This document shows positions 11,501 through 26,500 of a stretch of 64,000 bases of DNA, piece after piece. This DNA comes from Spisula solida (taxonomy: Eukaryota; Mollusca; Bivalvia; Venerida; Mactridae). A program made the translations under genes and the position numbers. The stretch spans positions 5,726,501-5,790,500 of the forward strand of contig OX365952.1 in the NCBI GenBank assembly GCA_947247005.1. Reading direction: 5' to 3'. Under the pieces are notes generated by a model, which saw nothing but the letters and a program-made list of their open reading frames with translations, made no database searches and was not told where the DNA came from. Positions within the stretch are counted from its first letter, which is position 1. Each line of letters begins with the position of its first letter.

Positions 11501-14500
11501 ACCACAGATGACCCATTTACGAACTCAACCTAGATTTTATACAGACAAACATTGTGACCAAATTTCATATAGATTAGGTAAAGCAGGTGACCTTTAGAAT
11601 GTTAACAAGGTTTTTCTTCAATGTAAACTTGTGACCTAGTTTTTGACCCAAGATGACCCAGTTGCAAACTGGATCTAGATTTAATAAAAACACATATTGT
11701 GACCATGTTTCATTCTGATTATATCAAAAATATAACCTCTATAGAGTGTTAACAAGATTTTCTTTGATATGACATTGTGACCTAGTTTTTAACCGCAGAT
11801 GACCAAGTTACAAACTTGACCTAGATTTCATGGCGACAAACATTGTGAACAAGTTTCATATAGATTAGGTAAAATATGTGACCTCTAGAGTGTTAACAAA
11901 GTTTTTCTTTGATTTGACCTAGTGACCTAGTTTTTAACCCCAGACAACCCAATTACGAACTTGACCTAGATTTCATAGAGACATAGATTGTGACCAAATT
12001 TTATTAAGATTAGGTCAAAATTGTGACCTCTAGAGTGTTAACAAGGTTTTTCATTGATTTGACCTAGTGACCTAGTTTTTGACCCCAGATGACCCAGTTA
12101 CGAACTTGACCTAGATTTTATAGCGAGAAACATTGTGACCAAATTTCATAAAGATTAAGTGAAAACTGTGACCTCTAGAGTGTTAACAGTCCAATTGTTG
12201 ACGGTGGACGGCGCACAGCGGACGACGGACAAAAGGGTGATCACAATAGCTCACGAAGTGCTCAAGTGAGCTAAAAATGCATGTTCATTTACTTTTATAA
12301 GAAGAATTTATACAGTATAGCTCAGAACATTTAACATGGGATCCTTGAATATCAGTGCTTATCCGTTGTCCAATCAGAGTTGTTATTAATTTTCAACTAA
12401 TCAAAAAATTCTTACGGTACAATTACCAAAACACACAAGGATTAATTAGCGCCAGGGCGGCTGTTCTGTACAATAAATCCCCAAATTTGACCAACTTAAG
12501 GTCGATATTCACTTTTTAAGTGAAATACCTGATATATTTATACATATGTACATTGAGAATTCCATTGACATATGAAAGTATTTAATTTGGTTGTAAGAAC
12601 ATTGGAAATGTTTACATGCGTTTGCATAACCCTTTGGATTCGCTTGATATTCGATGACAATAACGTGAGAGGAACAAGTGGGTGTGGCATTCTTTACACT
12701 GGTGTCTGGTTAATTATGTGTCACAGATTCACAGAAAAGTGTAGCAATAGCATGTGACTTTGACATCACAAAAGACATCAAATCTAAGACAAATTCGTCA
12801 ACATTGGAAAAAGAAAATAGTCATAAGTAATTTATTACTATACTGATTTCTATGAAACAAACACCAGTCTAAGAGAAACAATTATAAGCTTTCTATGAAA
12901 TATAGGATCCCTATCAGCATTTGGGTCGTTTTTTCCGTCATCCTGTGAAACAATGGAAAAGAAGATGGTTTGAAACTGTAGACTGATCACATACAACCAC
13001 TCCTAAAGTTTCACAGGGTGCTGGGAAAAAAACAACTCCAGAAAGTGGTATTGATTTTCAATGCTTCTTTCTCCAAACAAAATGTTTAAAACAATCAAAT
13101 ACCATGTAATGATATTGCAATGTTTGTATACAAGTGAAAAACCTGTATAAACGACATATAGCATCCATCATGAGTTTTCTTTGCAGATCAACATTTCTTA
13201 AAAGAGTCTAGAAAATACAGCTTATTAAGCTAGCCTTTGGCGAACTTTATAATTTGTTTTTGTGATGAGTGGTGGATTCTTTTTATCTTATTACCATAGT
13301 TACCCAGTCAAAACAACGTCAGAAATAACGAATGTAGGCCGACGACGTTACGCTTTCGCGCCCAAAAGCTGGTGACGTCATGCATTTGTTATCACACATG
13401 TTGGAGAACACAATTTCCCATCATTTGTTCTCACATGGAAGATCACGGTATTTATATGATAAATTATATTTTTCCAGGCACTAATTAATCCTCCGATGTT
13501 TTCATTGTTGTACCGTAAGAATGTTTTGACTAATTAAGTATGAATATTCATGGATACCATTGTGAAATGTTGTGAACTATACCAGTACCTGTCTCAACTT
13601 CTTCGATAATCAGTTTCTTTTGTTTACTGTGCATGTATACAATATATTTGTCGTTCATACAGAAGTAGGCAGCATCACATTGTCCGGGGTTTCCCAAACT
13701 TCGTTTCAACTGAGCCGTCTCCACATCCCAGATTTTCACTTCTTGCTCTTCCTGGCAAACTACAACACAAATACTCTTTCAATTAAAGGTAGAAAAACAA
13801 AGACAATTTTAAAGCTGGATAAATTTGTGGATTGCACATTTCAAGAAATAAATATTAAAAATATTACTTAGAACAGCAAAGACAATTTTGTAGACTGGGT
13901 AACCATAAATTTTCGATGCGCCATGAAATAACACAAACATTAAAACTCGCTCATTTACCTGTGAGCACGAAGCGACCATCTTCCGTCATGTCCATCATAT
14001 CGAAGTCAGTCTTGTGTGCAGCTATACAATGTACTAATGGTCCACCAGGTTTGTCGAGAATACTTAATGAAGGTTGAAGATACACTTTTCCATAACTTCT
14101 CAACTCAGCAAGAAACTCTTTAGTGACCTACAGATTTACAACAGATTTGGATCAAAATTTAATTAGTGATGCTATAGCACAGAGAATTTGACACGACTCT
14201 CAACCTTCTGATATTATAAATATAGACCAGCTGTTAAATTATGCCAATAGAAATGTTGTATGTTTTCATAAGCAGAAAGTATCATGAAGAGGCTCGAGGT
14301 GTAAAATCAACACAAAAATAATGGACCGATATTGAACGATTTGCTCACGGAAATGTATATATATATTCAATGCAAGAACCTTGTAATATATTCATGCATA
14401 AAGGTCAGGATCACTTCAAATTCTCCAAGCGAAACTTTATGGTTGCGAATATGCTGACGATCAGCAAAACTTGAAAGTTTGTATTCGTGAAAGTAAATTT

Positions 14501-17500
14501 GTTTACACAACCCTGAAAACGGTCATACCTCATCCTCATCAAGTCGACCGAGCATCTGTGGAACAAATTGTTCAGGATCGGTCACCAAACCTTTCTGTGA
14601 CAGCAACAATGCATCGTGAATCCGACCAATCAACGGAATATCCGAAAATATTGCACGAGACAACTTAAAGTCATCTAAAACTGAACTGTAAAGAAAAACA
14701 TCAGTGGGTTTTAAATGTACTGAGTATATAATGCCAGTTAATTAAGTGCTAAAATGCACCATTTATCAATTATTGGGACTGACAATCAAGGAGGGATAAC
14801 AGATAAAGCAGGTTCCGTTAAATAATTATTATTTTTATCAAATAGAAATACTGTGGAGTTTAGCTGGCACAGACAAACCATGCCGGTTAAGACAGGTTCC
14901 CAGTAGAAACAGGTTCCGGATATACCAGATTATACTGTATACGTATCATTATAAGTGAACATGGTAAAATTAGGATCAATGTCTTACGTTAAAGGTAAGG
15001 CTTCTAGTTTAGATAGTAGGAAGTGTACGTTGGCCAGACATTGCTGCAGTAAGGGCTGTCCCTCGTCAGCATGTATTCTGTGGTACGGTAGATTGTTCAT
15101 GGATCGAATATTATACTCCTTATCCCCGAACTTAAGGGGCTGTGCCGATACATGTCGATCCTCCTCCAGAGTTTCTCCTTTAGCAGTCGTGTAGGGCTTC
15201 TTTCTACCTAAAAACATATATAAGCAAGGCAAATTATCCATGATTCATAATAAATTTCTCACACCAAATTCAAGGACTTTTCAAGTACTTTTACAGGTAG
15301 AATTTGTATTTTCAAGGCATTTTCTACACATTTATCCAGTATTTTGTCAACACTCATACTTTTTTATGGATATTCAAATCTGTGTGCCTAAATTCAAGGA
15401 TTTAAAACAAAATTCAAGTACCATTTAGGCATTTCTTTTTTAAGGCAACACTTAATTCAAGTACTTTTCAAAGTTGAAACCAATTTCAAGGACTTTTCAA
15501 GGCCTAGCTGAGCAAACCTTGTTATCAGGCAAGATAACATCTCAAAGACAATTAGTGGCAGATCATTTTTATCAATATGTATTGATTTTTTTTTAACCAG
15601 CATAAATTACAACCCCGTGAAACTACGTTTACAAAAGTCTGCTAAAATAAACAGTTAACAGTACTTTGTATGAAGTGAAACCTACCACCAGCCCATGTTC
15701 CGTTGAAGAAGTCCGCAAGATGTGCATGACATAACCGATTCTCCTCAGCATTGGAACAGTATCGTGCCAGTGCTGCCTCAGTGAACTGTCTGTGGTACCA
15801 GTATAATACCCTTACACCATCTGCTCCTCTCTCCACTGTAAGTGCAAATTGTGGAAATCTATTTATATGCGTATTTAAGCAACAAGTATCTGATATAGGA
15901 GAGATCATGTTTGTACATATATGAGTTGTCATATTCAAATGTGCCCACAAGCTAGCTATTGGTAAATGCCAGGATTTTGAAAATGAAAAAAGTGTAATTT
16001 ATGTAAATGACTTGAAGAAGTGTATCATTTTGCTTTTTACATGACTTTGTACATCATTTGATTTTTATGTTAATTTCTGATCTTAAAAATATAATAACAA
16101 ATTGGACAGGGACGGTAGCACTCAATAGGAACAGCCAAGCATGAAAGGTACAAATAGGAACACACAGTCTATCAAGTACATAAACTGTATACTATATAAA
16201 GCTGAAGTTACCTAAATACTGATCTAGATCCGTACGTATGCGAACCAGCAATAAAGGTGGTAAACGTCTGATGGGTGGAGTCCAGTACATGTAGACGTCA
16301 TTTAATACTTCATCGTCACATGACAGGATATCTTCTAACTCCGCCTCCGTTGCACCATTGTATGCTAGAAATATAGTAATTTATAAGTTAGGTAGTGTAT
16401 TCATTATTGATACAAACACCGCTGTAGCTAGAATTTGTACAGTAAATAATAGTACAAAATTATTTTAAAATACCAGACGCTCATGCTTAGGAATTTCATT
16501 CCTAACATTCAACATTTCGTATAAAAGTTTTGGCATCAATGCCACTATATGTCCACTTTGTGCCAGATCACTGAATCACACACTATTATTACCAATTTTC
16601 TTCAAAACTAAATATTTTATAAAAAATCTTTGGTCTTCTGCCAATTTTGCTATCAGGGAACAGCAATATGTGCGTAACTCGTGTATGACGTCATCATCAG
16701 TAAAAAATGCCCTGCCTAAGCATATTGAGGGGTACCGTAGCAATCGAAGATTTTACCATGCTGTGACTGTGATCCTCAATTTCTCTACTAATTTCTCATC
16801 ATATATTGATCATCCCTCATATATATGCCCGGTACATACCATACAATGTGACATAAAGTTATAAGTATGTAACATACCAAGTGTTAGATAGGCCAGTGAG
16901 TGAGAGACAAGAATACGTCCATGTAACTTCTCCAGGTTCTGGAACAGATGATCTATACTAGCACGTACTGTATCCTGTAGTACTGATCTATCTGGTGCTA
17001 GGTACGATGTCCATGACATGCTCTCCTCAAACGACAGCTTTACATGGAAATAAATATTATGTTAGTAACGTCATATAATGTACAACCTCTCCAGAGCGGT
17101 ACTCCGTAGAGCAACAACCTCTCTAAAACATCTTCTTTATTTATTATAAATCTAACCTCTGTAGAGCAACAACCTCCGTATGACAGCCAATATTTGCAGC
17201 TTCCAAAGGGTGTTGCTGTACAGAGGTTGCACTGTACTTGTAATACTGGTACATAACTATCACACTGATGAAGGAGTGTTATCAACAACAAGAATGTTTG
17301 AGCAATTTGTGAAATAGATTTCATAAGTTTGCACTGATTTATTAATTTAATCAGAATGCACTAACCTATCTCTTTCTATAAAAGTCTTAAAAGACTACTT
17401 GGTTTTTTCATGTGCCTGGTGTCATAGCACCGATACATCCAAGACTACCTCTGGGTTTCAAACCAGTTCATTTCTTGTTGGGTGGGAAACGCAGCATTTC

Positions 17501-20500
17501 TGAATTTCTGATGTCCGGCCGAGATTTGAACCAGGGACCTCTGGTTTGGTAACTAAGAGCGCTAACCAATCGGCCACTCAACTACAAACATTTTCCGTAA
17601 AGCCACAATGGTCAAAAGAAATGAAACATATAACTTAAGCACTTATCAATGTTTCCCCTAGAGGGGGGGGGCAGCTGGGATGCACAGGGAATTAGACATA
17701 CCGATAAAGACTTTCCGGATGTACGGGAATTTGATAAACCCTGTAGTCTATGACATAAAAAACAACCACCCCCCCCCCCCCCTCTTGGGAAAAACATTGA
17801 CAAGTGCATTACCTTAAGAAATAGTGGTGTAGGACATTTCTCGAAGGCTTGAAGCACAACATTCATCTGATGATCCGTCAACTTTCTACATCTTCCATGT
17901 AACCAGTTGTTTAGTATACTCTTCACATCTTCATTTAACAACACGGGAACATCAACAAATTTATCTTCTTCTTTGTGGAACTCCTGTAAAAAAGGGCTGA
18001 TTAAAATAATGCCAATATGTTATTAGAAGACAACTAAAAAAAATTGTCAATTTAACTACGCATTTCGTTTTAAATCAACTTCATCAGGTTAAATATGAAC
18101 ACTACCCAAACTGTCAGTGAAAGTGACACCTTTCAATCAACGCTGATAACAAGCGGTCAGTCAACTGTGCATTGTTTATATTATCCATGTTTATTTATTG
18201 ATAAGGCTAGAATTATCCCCAGCCAACTATACTAACCTTAGGGCTGGAAAACAGACTATGCAATATCTATATTATCTGTGTTTATTTATTGATGATGCTA
18301 GAATTATCTCCAACAAACTATACTAACCTTTAGTGCTGGAAAACATTCATATTGTGGTTCAGGTAAAGTTGATACGATGATTTTAATGTTTGGTGGTAGC
18401 ACTATGTTGAGCCATACAAGTTTTCGAGCATCATATGCAGGGTCGAGTTGATCCAACGAGTCCAGTATGAGCACCAGGGGCGCAACTGGTTTGGCTTTCA
18501 CTAGAGCAACTTTGAAGTCCAAAATCTGTGCATCTATTTTCTGTAAAACGTGGAAACATTTTGTAACAAGAGGGCCCAAAGGGCCCTAGGTCGCTCACCT
18601 GTCGTACTTGTGCATGCACACCCCTATGGTGATCCTACACATTTTCTGAATAAAATTTAAGGAAATTCAGCCTCTATTGCAAGTTTTTGTATGATTTGAC
18701 CATGTGACCTAGCGTTTGACCCCAGATGACTTAATTAATATCAAACTTAACCTAGATTGTGTTGAGATGATTATTAGGACCAAATTTCATAAAGATTAAG
18801 TGGAAATTGTAACCTCTGGTGACTACACAGGGTTTTTCTTTGATCAGACCCATAATTTAAACAAAATATTTCCTCCATATAACTGTACAAATACATGCTA
18901 TAAAGACAGAACAATACCTGAACACTTAAAAAAATAATTATGGTTCCAGTTGGGTTTGAACCCACGACCCTCAGGAAAATGTCAATTGACATTGTGACCT
19001 TGTTTTTGACGCCAGATGACCCAAAATCGAACTTGGCCTAGATTTTGTTGACAGGATCATTGTGACAAAGTTTCATAAAGATTAGGTTGAAATTGTAACC
19101 TCTGGTGACTGACTACACAAGGTTTTTCTATGATTTGACCTATATTTTAAACAAAATATTTTGGAATATTTTTCCTCCATATAACTGTACAAATACATGC
19201 TATAAAGACAAAACAATACCTAAACACTTAAAAAATAATAATAAAAAAAAAAATTATGGTTCCAGTGGGGGTTGAACCCACGACCATCAGGAAAATGTAC
19301 AAATAAATGCTTTACAGACAAAACAATACCTAAACACTCAAAAAAAAAAAAAAAAAAAATTATGGTTCCAGTGGGGGTTGAACCCACGACCATCAGGAAA
19401 ATGTACAAATACATGTTATAAAGACAAAACAATACCTAAACACTTAAAAAAAAAAAAAAAATTATGGTTCCAGTGGGGGTTGAACCCACGACCATCAGGA
19501 AAATGTACAAATAAATGCTTTACAGACAAAACAATACCTAAACACTCAAAAAAAAAAATAATAAAAAATAAAAATTATGGTTCCAGTGGGGTTTGAACCC
19601 ACAACCCTCAGGATAATGTCTACGCTCCCTACAGCGCTTTGATTTCCACTTAACCGTTACAATTCACACCCTGCTTTAAATACTAGAATATTTTGATATT
19701 TGACCTTTACAAAACTGCTGTGAACCCTGATACACATTTTCATTGGTTGATGAAAGTTTACTTGTATGTATAGAGCATAGAGAGTTACAGCAGAGTTTAG
19801 TGACCATGAAGACTACATGTTGAAAGGTTTAAAACAAGGTTTTTCTATAATTTGACCTAGTGAGCTAGTTTTTGACCTCAGATGACCCAATATCGAACTT
19901 GACCTAGATTTTGTTGAGATGATCATTGTGACCAAGTTTCATAAAGATTAGGCCAAAATTGTGACCTCTAGAGAGGACACAACCCAATTGTTGACGGACG
20001 GACGGACGGACGGACGGACGTACTCATGAGACGGTATTTGTGGGGTTTTCTTTTGTTCTTTTTTTTGTTTGGTTGCAACCCACAAGTAGCATTTTGCACC
20101 CCACAAGTGACGGAATGAATGGAATCTAAAAATAGCCTATTGTTCCACACCCCACAACTACCGGTGCATTCGTACGGACAGACGGACGGACGGACGACGG
20201 ACGAAGTGTGATCACAAAAGCTCACTCTGTCACTTTGTGACAGGTGAGCTAAAAAGCGGGGGGTCTTGGCCCCTTGGTATTTTGGCCAAACATAATGTGG
20301 TTACATGCATAGAGAATATACTAGGAAAATGATTCATTTTTGCAGATTCGGCCAAGTAGATTAAAATCCTACCCTCACTAACTGACAACCCACTAAGAAA
20401 AAAAGATTATTGGACCCCCTAGTCTGAGAATAAAGCTAGTCAGAACCACGGGTAATTGTATCATTGATAAAGAGAGAACAAAAAATTGTTTTGTAAAATT

Positions 20501-23500
20501 TTTATTATCTTAGATTTGTATTATCTTAGAAAGGTGCAAATGTACTAAAGTGGTCAGATTTTCATGATTCTTCATGCACGACCGACCGACCGACTGACCG
20601 ACCGACCGGCCCGACGGACAGACAGACAAGCTGAATCCAGTATACCCCCCTTACAACTCATTGTGCGGGGGTATAATAACTACAGTATTAATAACATGTT
20701 TAGTAAAAACTAACTGCACCTCAGTGACTGTGTGGTCAATTTCCCATGTTATAAACCTTTCTAAGATATTATAAATTTATTTTTTGTTTGTTTGCTCCTT
20801 ATTAATGATGCAGTTACCTGTGGTCAAAACCATCCCTGAGAAAAATAGCTGGTTAGACCCATCCGAGAAATATTGACATTACCTGGAATCTTTGCGCCGG
20901 CGGTGCATTATATGCCTTCCTGATCTGTTGGCTCATGCTGTACAACAATGACAGAAGGTTAGAACTGTCCGCTGATGTACCTAAAAACCTACAATATATA
21001 CAAACAACAAGTAAAATAAATATACCATAAAAAGTAAGGATCTTTTTGGGAAAAAAAGAAATTCGTGGAATTGAAAACAATGAAAAAATGAATTCATCTT
21101 TGATAAAGCTACATTCCAGACAGAGGTCAATTGAAGATCCATAATATGTTTTCACAATAGTTAAGAAAAGTAACTAAGCAGATTTATGATTTTGCAAGGA
21201 ACTCAGTTTGCAAATTATAGCAAAAATAAAATCATAGCCAAAAATACCTAGATACAGAAGTATATGTATTCTCCTGTATGTATTCCCAACAACTTTTTTA
21301 GGGGACGAGATATTTTCCCAAAGCTTCTGATTGCTTAAAATAATCTTTAAAGATGACCGCAAAAAGGTCATTTGGGAAAGTGACCTGCAAGTCTATTAAC
21401 CAATTTCAGACTGCTGAGATATCAAGCTAGCTGAAAATCTTTGTTTGATTAGTTCACCAATTTGGTAATAAAATTTGGTCTGTCACACTGGACTATATAC
21501 AGTCGACACTTGTTATGTCGACATTTTTGGGACCGTCAAAATTATGTCGACATATCGGCATGTCGACACAACAGGAGCCAACATTTCTGACAAATTTCCT
21601 TACATGTTGAAATTCATGATAACAAAGTCCTGGAGCCGTTGTTAAATCAGCTTAAACATGAACTAATACATATAGGCGACTAAAATGGTGAAATATCAAG
21701 TCTATCACGCTTACAGTTATCACCAAAACATTTGACGAAGTGTTTACATGAGGGTCAAGTTCATAGCCTCTTTCAGAAACAAGTACAGTACGGGATCAGC
21801 ACCGAAAGTATGGTTTTTAAGCCCTTACCGGTTTCGCTTACGCAACATTTTAATTGTAAACAAAAGATTCAATCAACATGCCAGGCATCTGAAAGCAACG
21901 ATGAAATTTCTTATCTTTGTTCACAATGTAAGGTATATTCATTCAACTGTCGGAAAAATAACAAGCATGTTTTTGTTCACCTTCCCAGAACCATGCTAGT
22001 TCAGCAGTTTTTTTTAAAAAATTTATACGCTGAAACAGGTTACAATTTGTTTACAAACTTCGATTTAACATCATTCAATTACATTTGCAAACAGTGAACA
22101 CATAAAAAATGGTTCACGGTCAATTAACAACTTTTCAATTTCAATAGCGTCGACACAATGTCGACACAAACAATGACAATAAGTTGCGAAAATATCATTT
22201 GGGCCTGAAATTTCGTGTTGATATAAGCCGAGTGTCGACACAGGCATGTCGACTAAACCATCATATTTAAGATAGAATATATAGCAACCCAAATCAGGGA
22301 TTTGAAAGTAGGTCGACATAACCGAAGTATCGATACAACCGATGTCGACACAACAAGTTTCAACTGTACTGCAAACCAAGAAATTCTTTTGCACAATTTA
22401 ATTTATCGTTCGTGAGTGGTAGAATTTCGCAAAATGAAGTTGCGCAAAACTGCTAAAACATTATATGGACATTGTGGGAAACTTAAAAATGCGAAAGTTT
22501 GTAGTTGCGAATATCCAGACAATCAGCAAAACGCAAATGTAAATTGGTTTACAGTATTCTGTGTCTGTCTCTTGTGTGGGTGGCTAGGTGCTGTCCTTGC
22601 TTATGTTGTGTATGTCTCTTGTGTGGGTGGCTAGGTGCTGTCCTTGCTTATGTTGTGTCTGTCTCTTGTGTGGGTTGCTAGGTGCTGTCCTTGCTTATGT
22701 TGTGTCTGTCTCTTGTGTGGGTGGCTAGGTGCTGTCCTTGCTTATGTTGTGTATATCTCTTGTGTGGGTGGCTAGGTGCTGTCCTTGCTTATGTTGTGTC
22801 TGTCTCTTGTGTGGGTTGCTAGGTGCTGTCCTTGCTTATGTTGTGTCTGTCTCTTGTGTGGGTGGCTAGGTGCTGTCCTTGCTTATGTTGTGTATATCTC
22901 TTGTGTGGGTTGCTAGGTGCTGTCCTTGCTTATGTTGTGTCTGTCTCTTGTGTGGGTGGCTAGGTGCTGTCCTTGCTTATGTTGTGTCTGTCTCTTGTGT
23001 GGGTGGCTAGGTGCTGTCCTTGCTTATGTTGTGTCTGTCTCTTGTGTGGGTGGCTAGGTGCTGTCCTTGCTTATGTTGTGTCTGTCTCTTGTGTGGGTGG
23101 CTAGGTGATGTCCTTGCTTATGTTGTGTCTGTCTCTTGTGTGGGTGGCTAGGTGCTGTCCTTGCTTATGTTGTGTCTGTCTCTTGTGTGGGTTGCTAGGT
23201 GCTGTCCTTGCTTATGTTGTGTCTATCTCTTGTGTGGGTGGCTAGGTGCTGCCCTTGCTTATGTTGTGTATGTCTCTTGTGTGGGTGGCTAGGTGCTGTC
23301 CTTGCTTATGTATGGTTTAGAATAGACTGTACACTATCTACAGTATTTAATAAAATTGTAAATAAATACCAATACATGTATACACTTACCGTAGAACAAT
23401 AACTGGTTTTTGTTTCATCCATGTTCTGGCCAGTTTTGCAGCCATTGCCATTATAGATGTTTTTCCAGTTCCACTTGAACCATATAATACCAATGGTTTA

Positions 23501-26500
23501 CCTTTAGTAGTGCTATTCAGGTAATCCTTGAGTTTCTGTGTGAGAACATATAACATACATGAACATATCCTTGGATACCAGGGCCCCGGATATGTACTGA
23601 TCTACATTTCATTTTGTACTGGTATAATTGGGCTTCTTTAAAAAGGTATCTAACACTCTTATTGGTACCATGAATCAGAAGAACCAAATAAAACACATAG
23701 TGACAAACGTTTTGACCAAGTTTCATTAAGATTGGGCCATAACTGTGTCCTCTAATGTGTTCACAAACTTTTTCTAAGATTTGACCTAGTAACCTAGTTT
23801 TTACCCCACATCAAACTTGACCTAGCTTTCATAAAGACAAGCTTTTTGACCAAGTTGCATCAAGATTGAGCCATAAGTGTGGCCTCTAGTGTGTTCACAA
23901 GCAATTGTGAATGGAGGGACAACAGACGAAGAGTGATCACAAAAGCTCACCCTATCACTAAATGACAGGTGAGCTAAACAAGAGGGCCCAAAGGGCCCTA
24001 GGTCGCTCACCTGTTCTTGTAGAGATGATCAATGTGGCCAAGTTTCATAAAGATTAGGCTAAAATGGTGACTTCTAGTGACTACACAAGGAATTTCTATG
24101 ATTTGACCTTGTGACCTAGCTTTTGACCCCGAATGACACAATATCAAACTTGACCTAGACTTTGTTTAGATGATGGTGACTTCATTTAAAACCATTTACA
24201 ACTTCTAAGACTCAAGTAAATGCAGCCTCTTATATATATAATTGCATGTACAAGGTTTTCATATTGTCTTAATTAACCAACGACCTTGTAAGTTTCTCCA
24301 CATACCCATAATAAAGTTTAAGCCAAGTTTTGTCTATGCTTTGACCTAATGAACTAGCTTTTGACCCCAGATGACCCAGTTGCAACCATGACCTAGATTT
24401 TACAGACACAAACATTTTGACCAAGTTTCATGAGGATTGGGCCATAACTATGTCCTCTAATGTGTTCACAAGCTTTTTCTGAGATTAGACCTAGTGACCT
24501 AGTTTTTGACCCCATGTGACCAAGTTTCAAACTTGACCAGTAGCTTTTTTAGAGAAAAGCATTTTGCATGAAGATTGACTCATAACTGTATCCTATGTGT
24601 TCACAAGCTTTTTCTAAGATTTGACCTAGTGACCATGTTTTAAACCCCACATGATCCGGTTTCAAACTTGACCTAGATTTTATAAGAATAAACATTCTGA
24701 CTAAGTTTCATGAAGATTGAGCCATAAGTATGGCAGCAAGAAATTGTAAACAGACGGACTGACGACAGACCGAGAGTGATAAAAAAGCTCACCCTGTCAC
24801 TAAGGGCCCTAGGTCGCACACCTGTTGTAGTAGTGCATGCAAGCCCTGAAATTTGACCTTGTGACCTAGTTCTTGACCCAATATGGAACTTGACCTAGAT
24901 TTTGTTGAGATGATCATTGTGGCCAAGTTTCATAAAGATTAGGCTAAAATGGTGACTTTTAGTGACTACACAAGGCTTTTCTATGATTTAACCTACTTAC
25001 ATAGTTTTTGACTCCGGAAGACCCAATATCCAACTTGACCTAGATTTTGTTAAAGTGATGACCCAATATTGAACTTGACCTAGATTTTGTTGAAGTGATC
25101 ATTGTGACCAAGTTTCATAATGATTAGGTTAAAAATTGTGACCTCTAGTGACTACACAAGGGTTTTCTATGATTTGACCATGTGACCTAGTTTTTTACCC
25201 CGGATGACGCAATATTGATCATTGTGACCAAGTTTCATGAAGATTAGGTCAAAATTGTGACCTCTAGTGACTGCACAAGGTTTTATTATAATTTGACCTT
25301 GTGACCTAGTTTTTGATCCCGGATGACCAAATATCGAACTTGACCTAGATTTTGTTGAGATGATTACTATGACCAAGTTTCATGAAGATTTGGCCAAAAT
25401 TGTGACTTCCAGGGTTTACACAAGCAAATTGTTGACGGACGACGTACGATGGACAAAGAGTGATCACAAAAGTCAACTCTGTCACTTTGAAACAGGTGAG
25501 CTATAAGGGGGTATAACTCTAATAAAATGCTGGATAGATTTGTTCCCTCTTGTCAGTAGATATAGGTCTCACATTCCACAAGTGTACTGACTTTAAAGTT
25601 GAAATCTTTGATAGGGTTTGAGAAAATTCAGTTTATGTGTAAAATTTGCCACAATTTCTGTGTACTAAGTCCAAACAAGGGCAGATAACTCCATAAATAT
25701 AGGTCACAGAGTTATCAGACTTGTCAGTATGGACTCCCCTTATGATGTTGAGTTTCAAGTTGATACCTTTGATAGTCTTTGAGGAAATGACTGTGACAAT
25801 AAACTTAAACAAGACTCAAGACAATAGCTCGACTTTTTTTCTTTGAAAGTCAAGCTAATAAAATGATTTAATAAGTCATTACTTAAATTTTTCATAGAAT
25901 TAGGGGCCAGTGTTCTGTTTTATCGAAGCACTTATGAAAATTCTATTTATATATATCATACAAATCTTAATTCTTTACAATACTTAAACAACTGGACAGG
26001 TTTGGTTTGTAGTGGTTCATTAACTGAATCATTATTAGTATTGTAGATCTATTTATCACTCTTCATAGTTCTTAAATAGCTATAGAGCATTTAATTGAGC
26101 ATAAGTTTACAATTTCTGTAAGTGCTTTTAGGATAAAACAGTAACTTAAGTTCTTGGCAAAACAAGGCAATTGGATAACAGTTAAACTTTATTATTTTAT
26201 TTTCAATGTCAATAAGACAATACAAACTTCAAAGCAAATAAGGCAAAAACATCAATAAATCAAACAATTTTAACAAAATGGAACATCACCTGAGTACCAT
26301 ACATTTCCCTTAAATGGTCATGTACACATAATGAACTGGACATGGCCAATGTCTATGATTCATTACAATGTATATATTTTTCAAATTGGTTGCCAATCAG
26401 AGTTCTGCATGGATTTCAATATTTTAGCTATTTTTTTTAGAAAGGACCATTAAAGGAACATTGAATTTCAACAAATACTTTCCAACAAGAAGATTTAAAA

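Noticed and set aside
13589..13595. Alternative exon 17 donor six bases downstream (gtatag)
   Set aside because: It keeps frame, but ACAG|gtactg has the better exon-side consensus; recorded as ambiguity, not as a separate feature.
21732..22097. 121-codon plus-strand ORF inside the pogo-like element
   Set aside because: It has no transposase motifs (no HTH or DDE/D signature) and a random composition; the element looks non-autonomous.
22416..23402. Cys/Leu/Trp-rich short ORFs across 22.4-23.4 kb
   Set aside because: They are translations of the 47-bp minisatellite; 47 is not a multiple of three, so frames break and nothing resembles a protein family.
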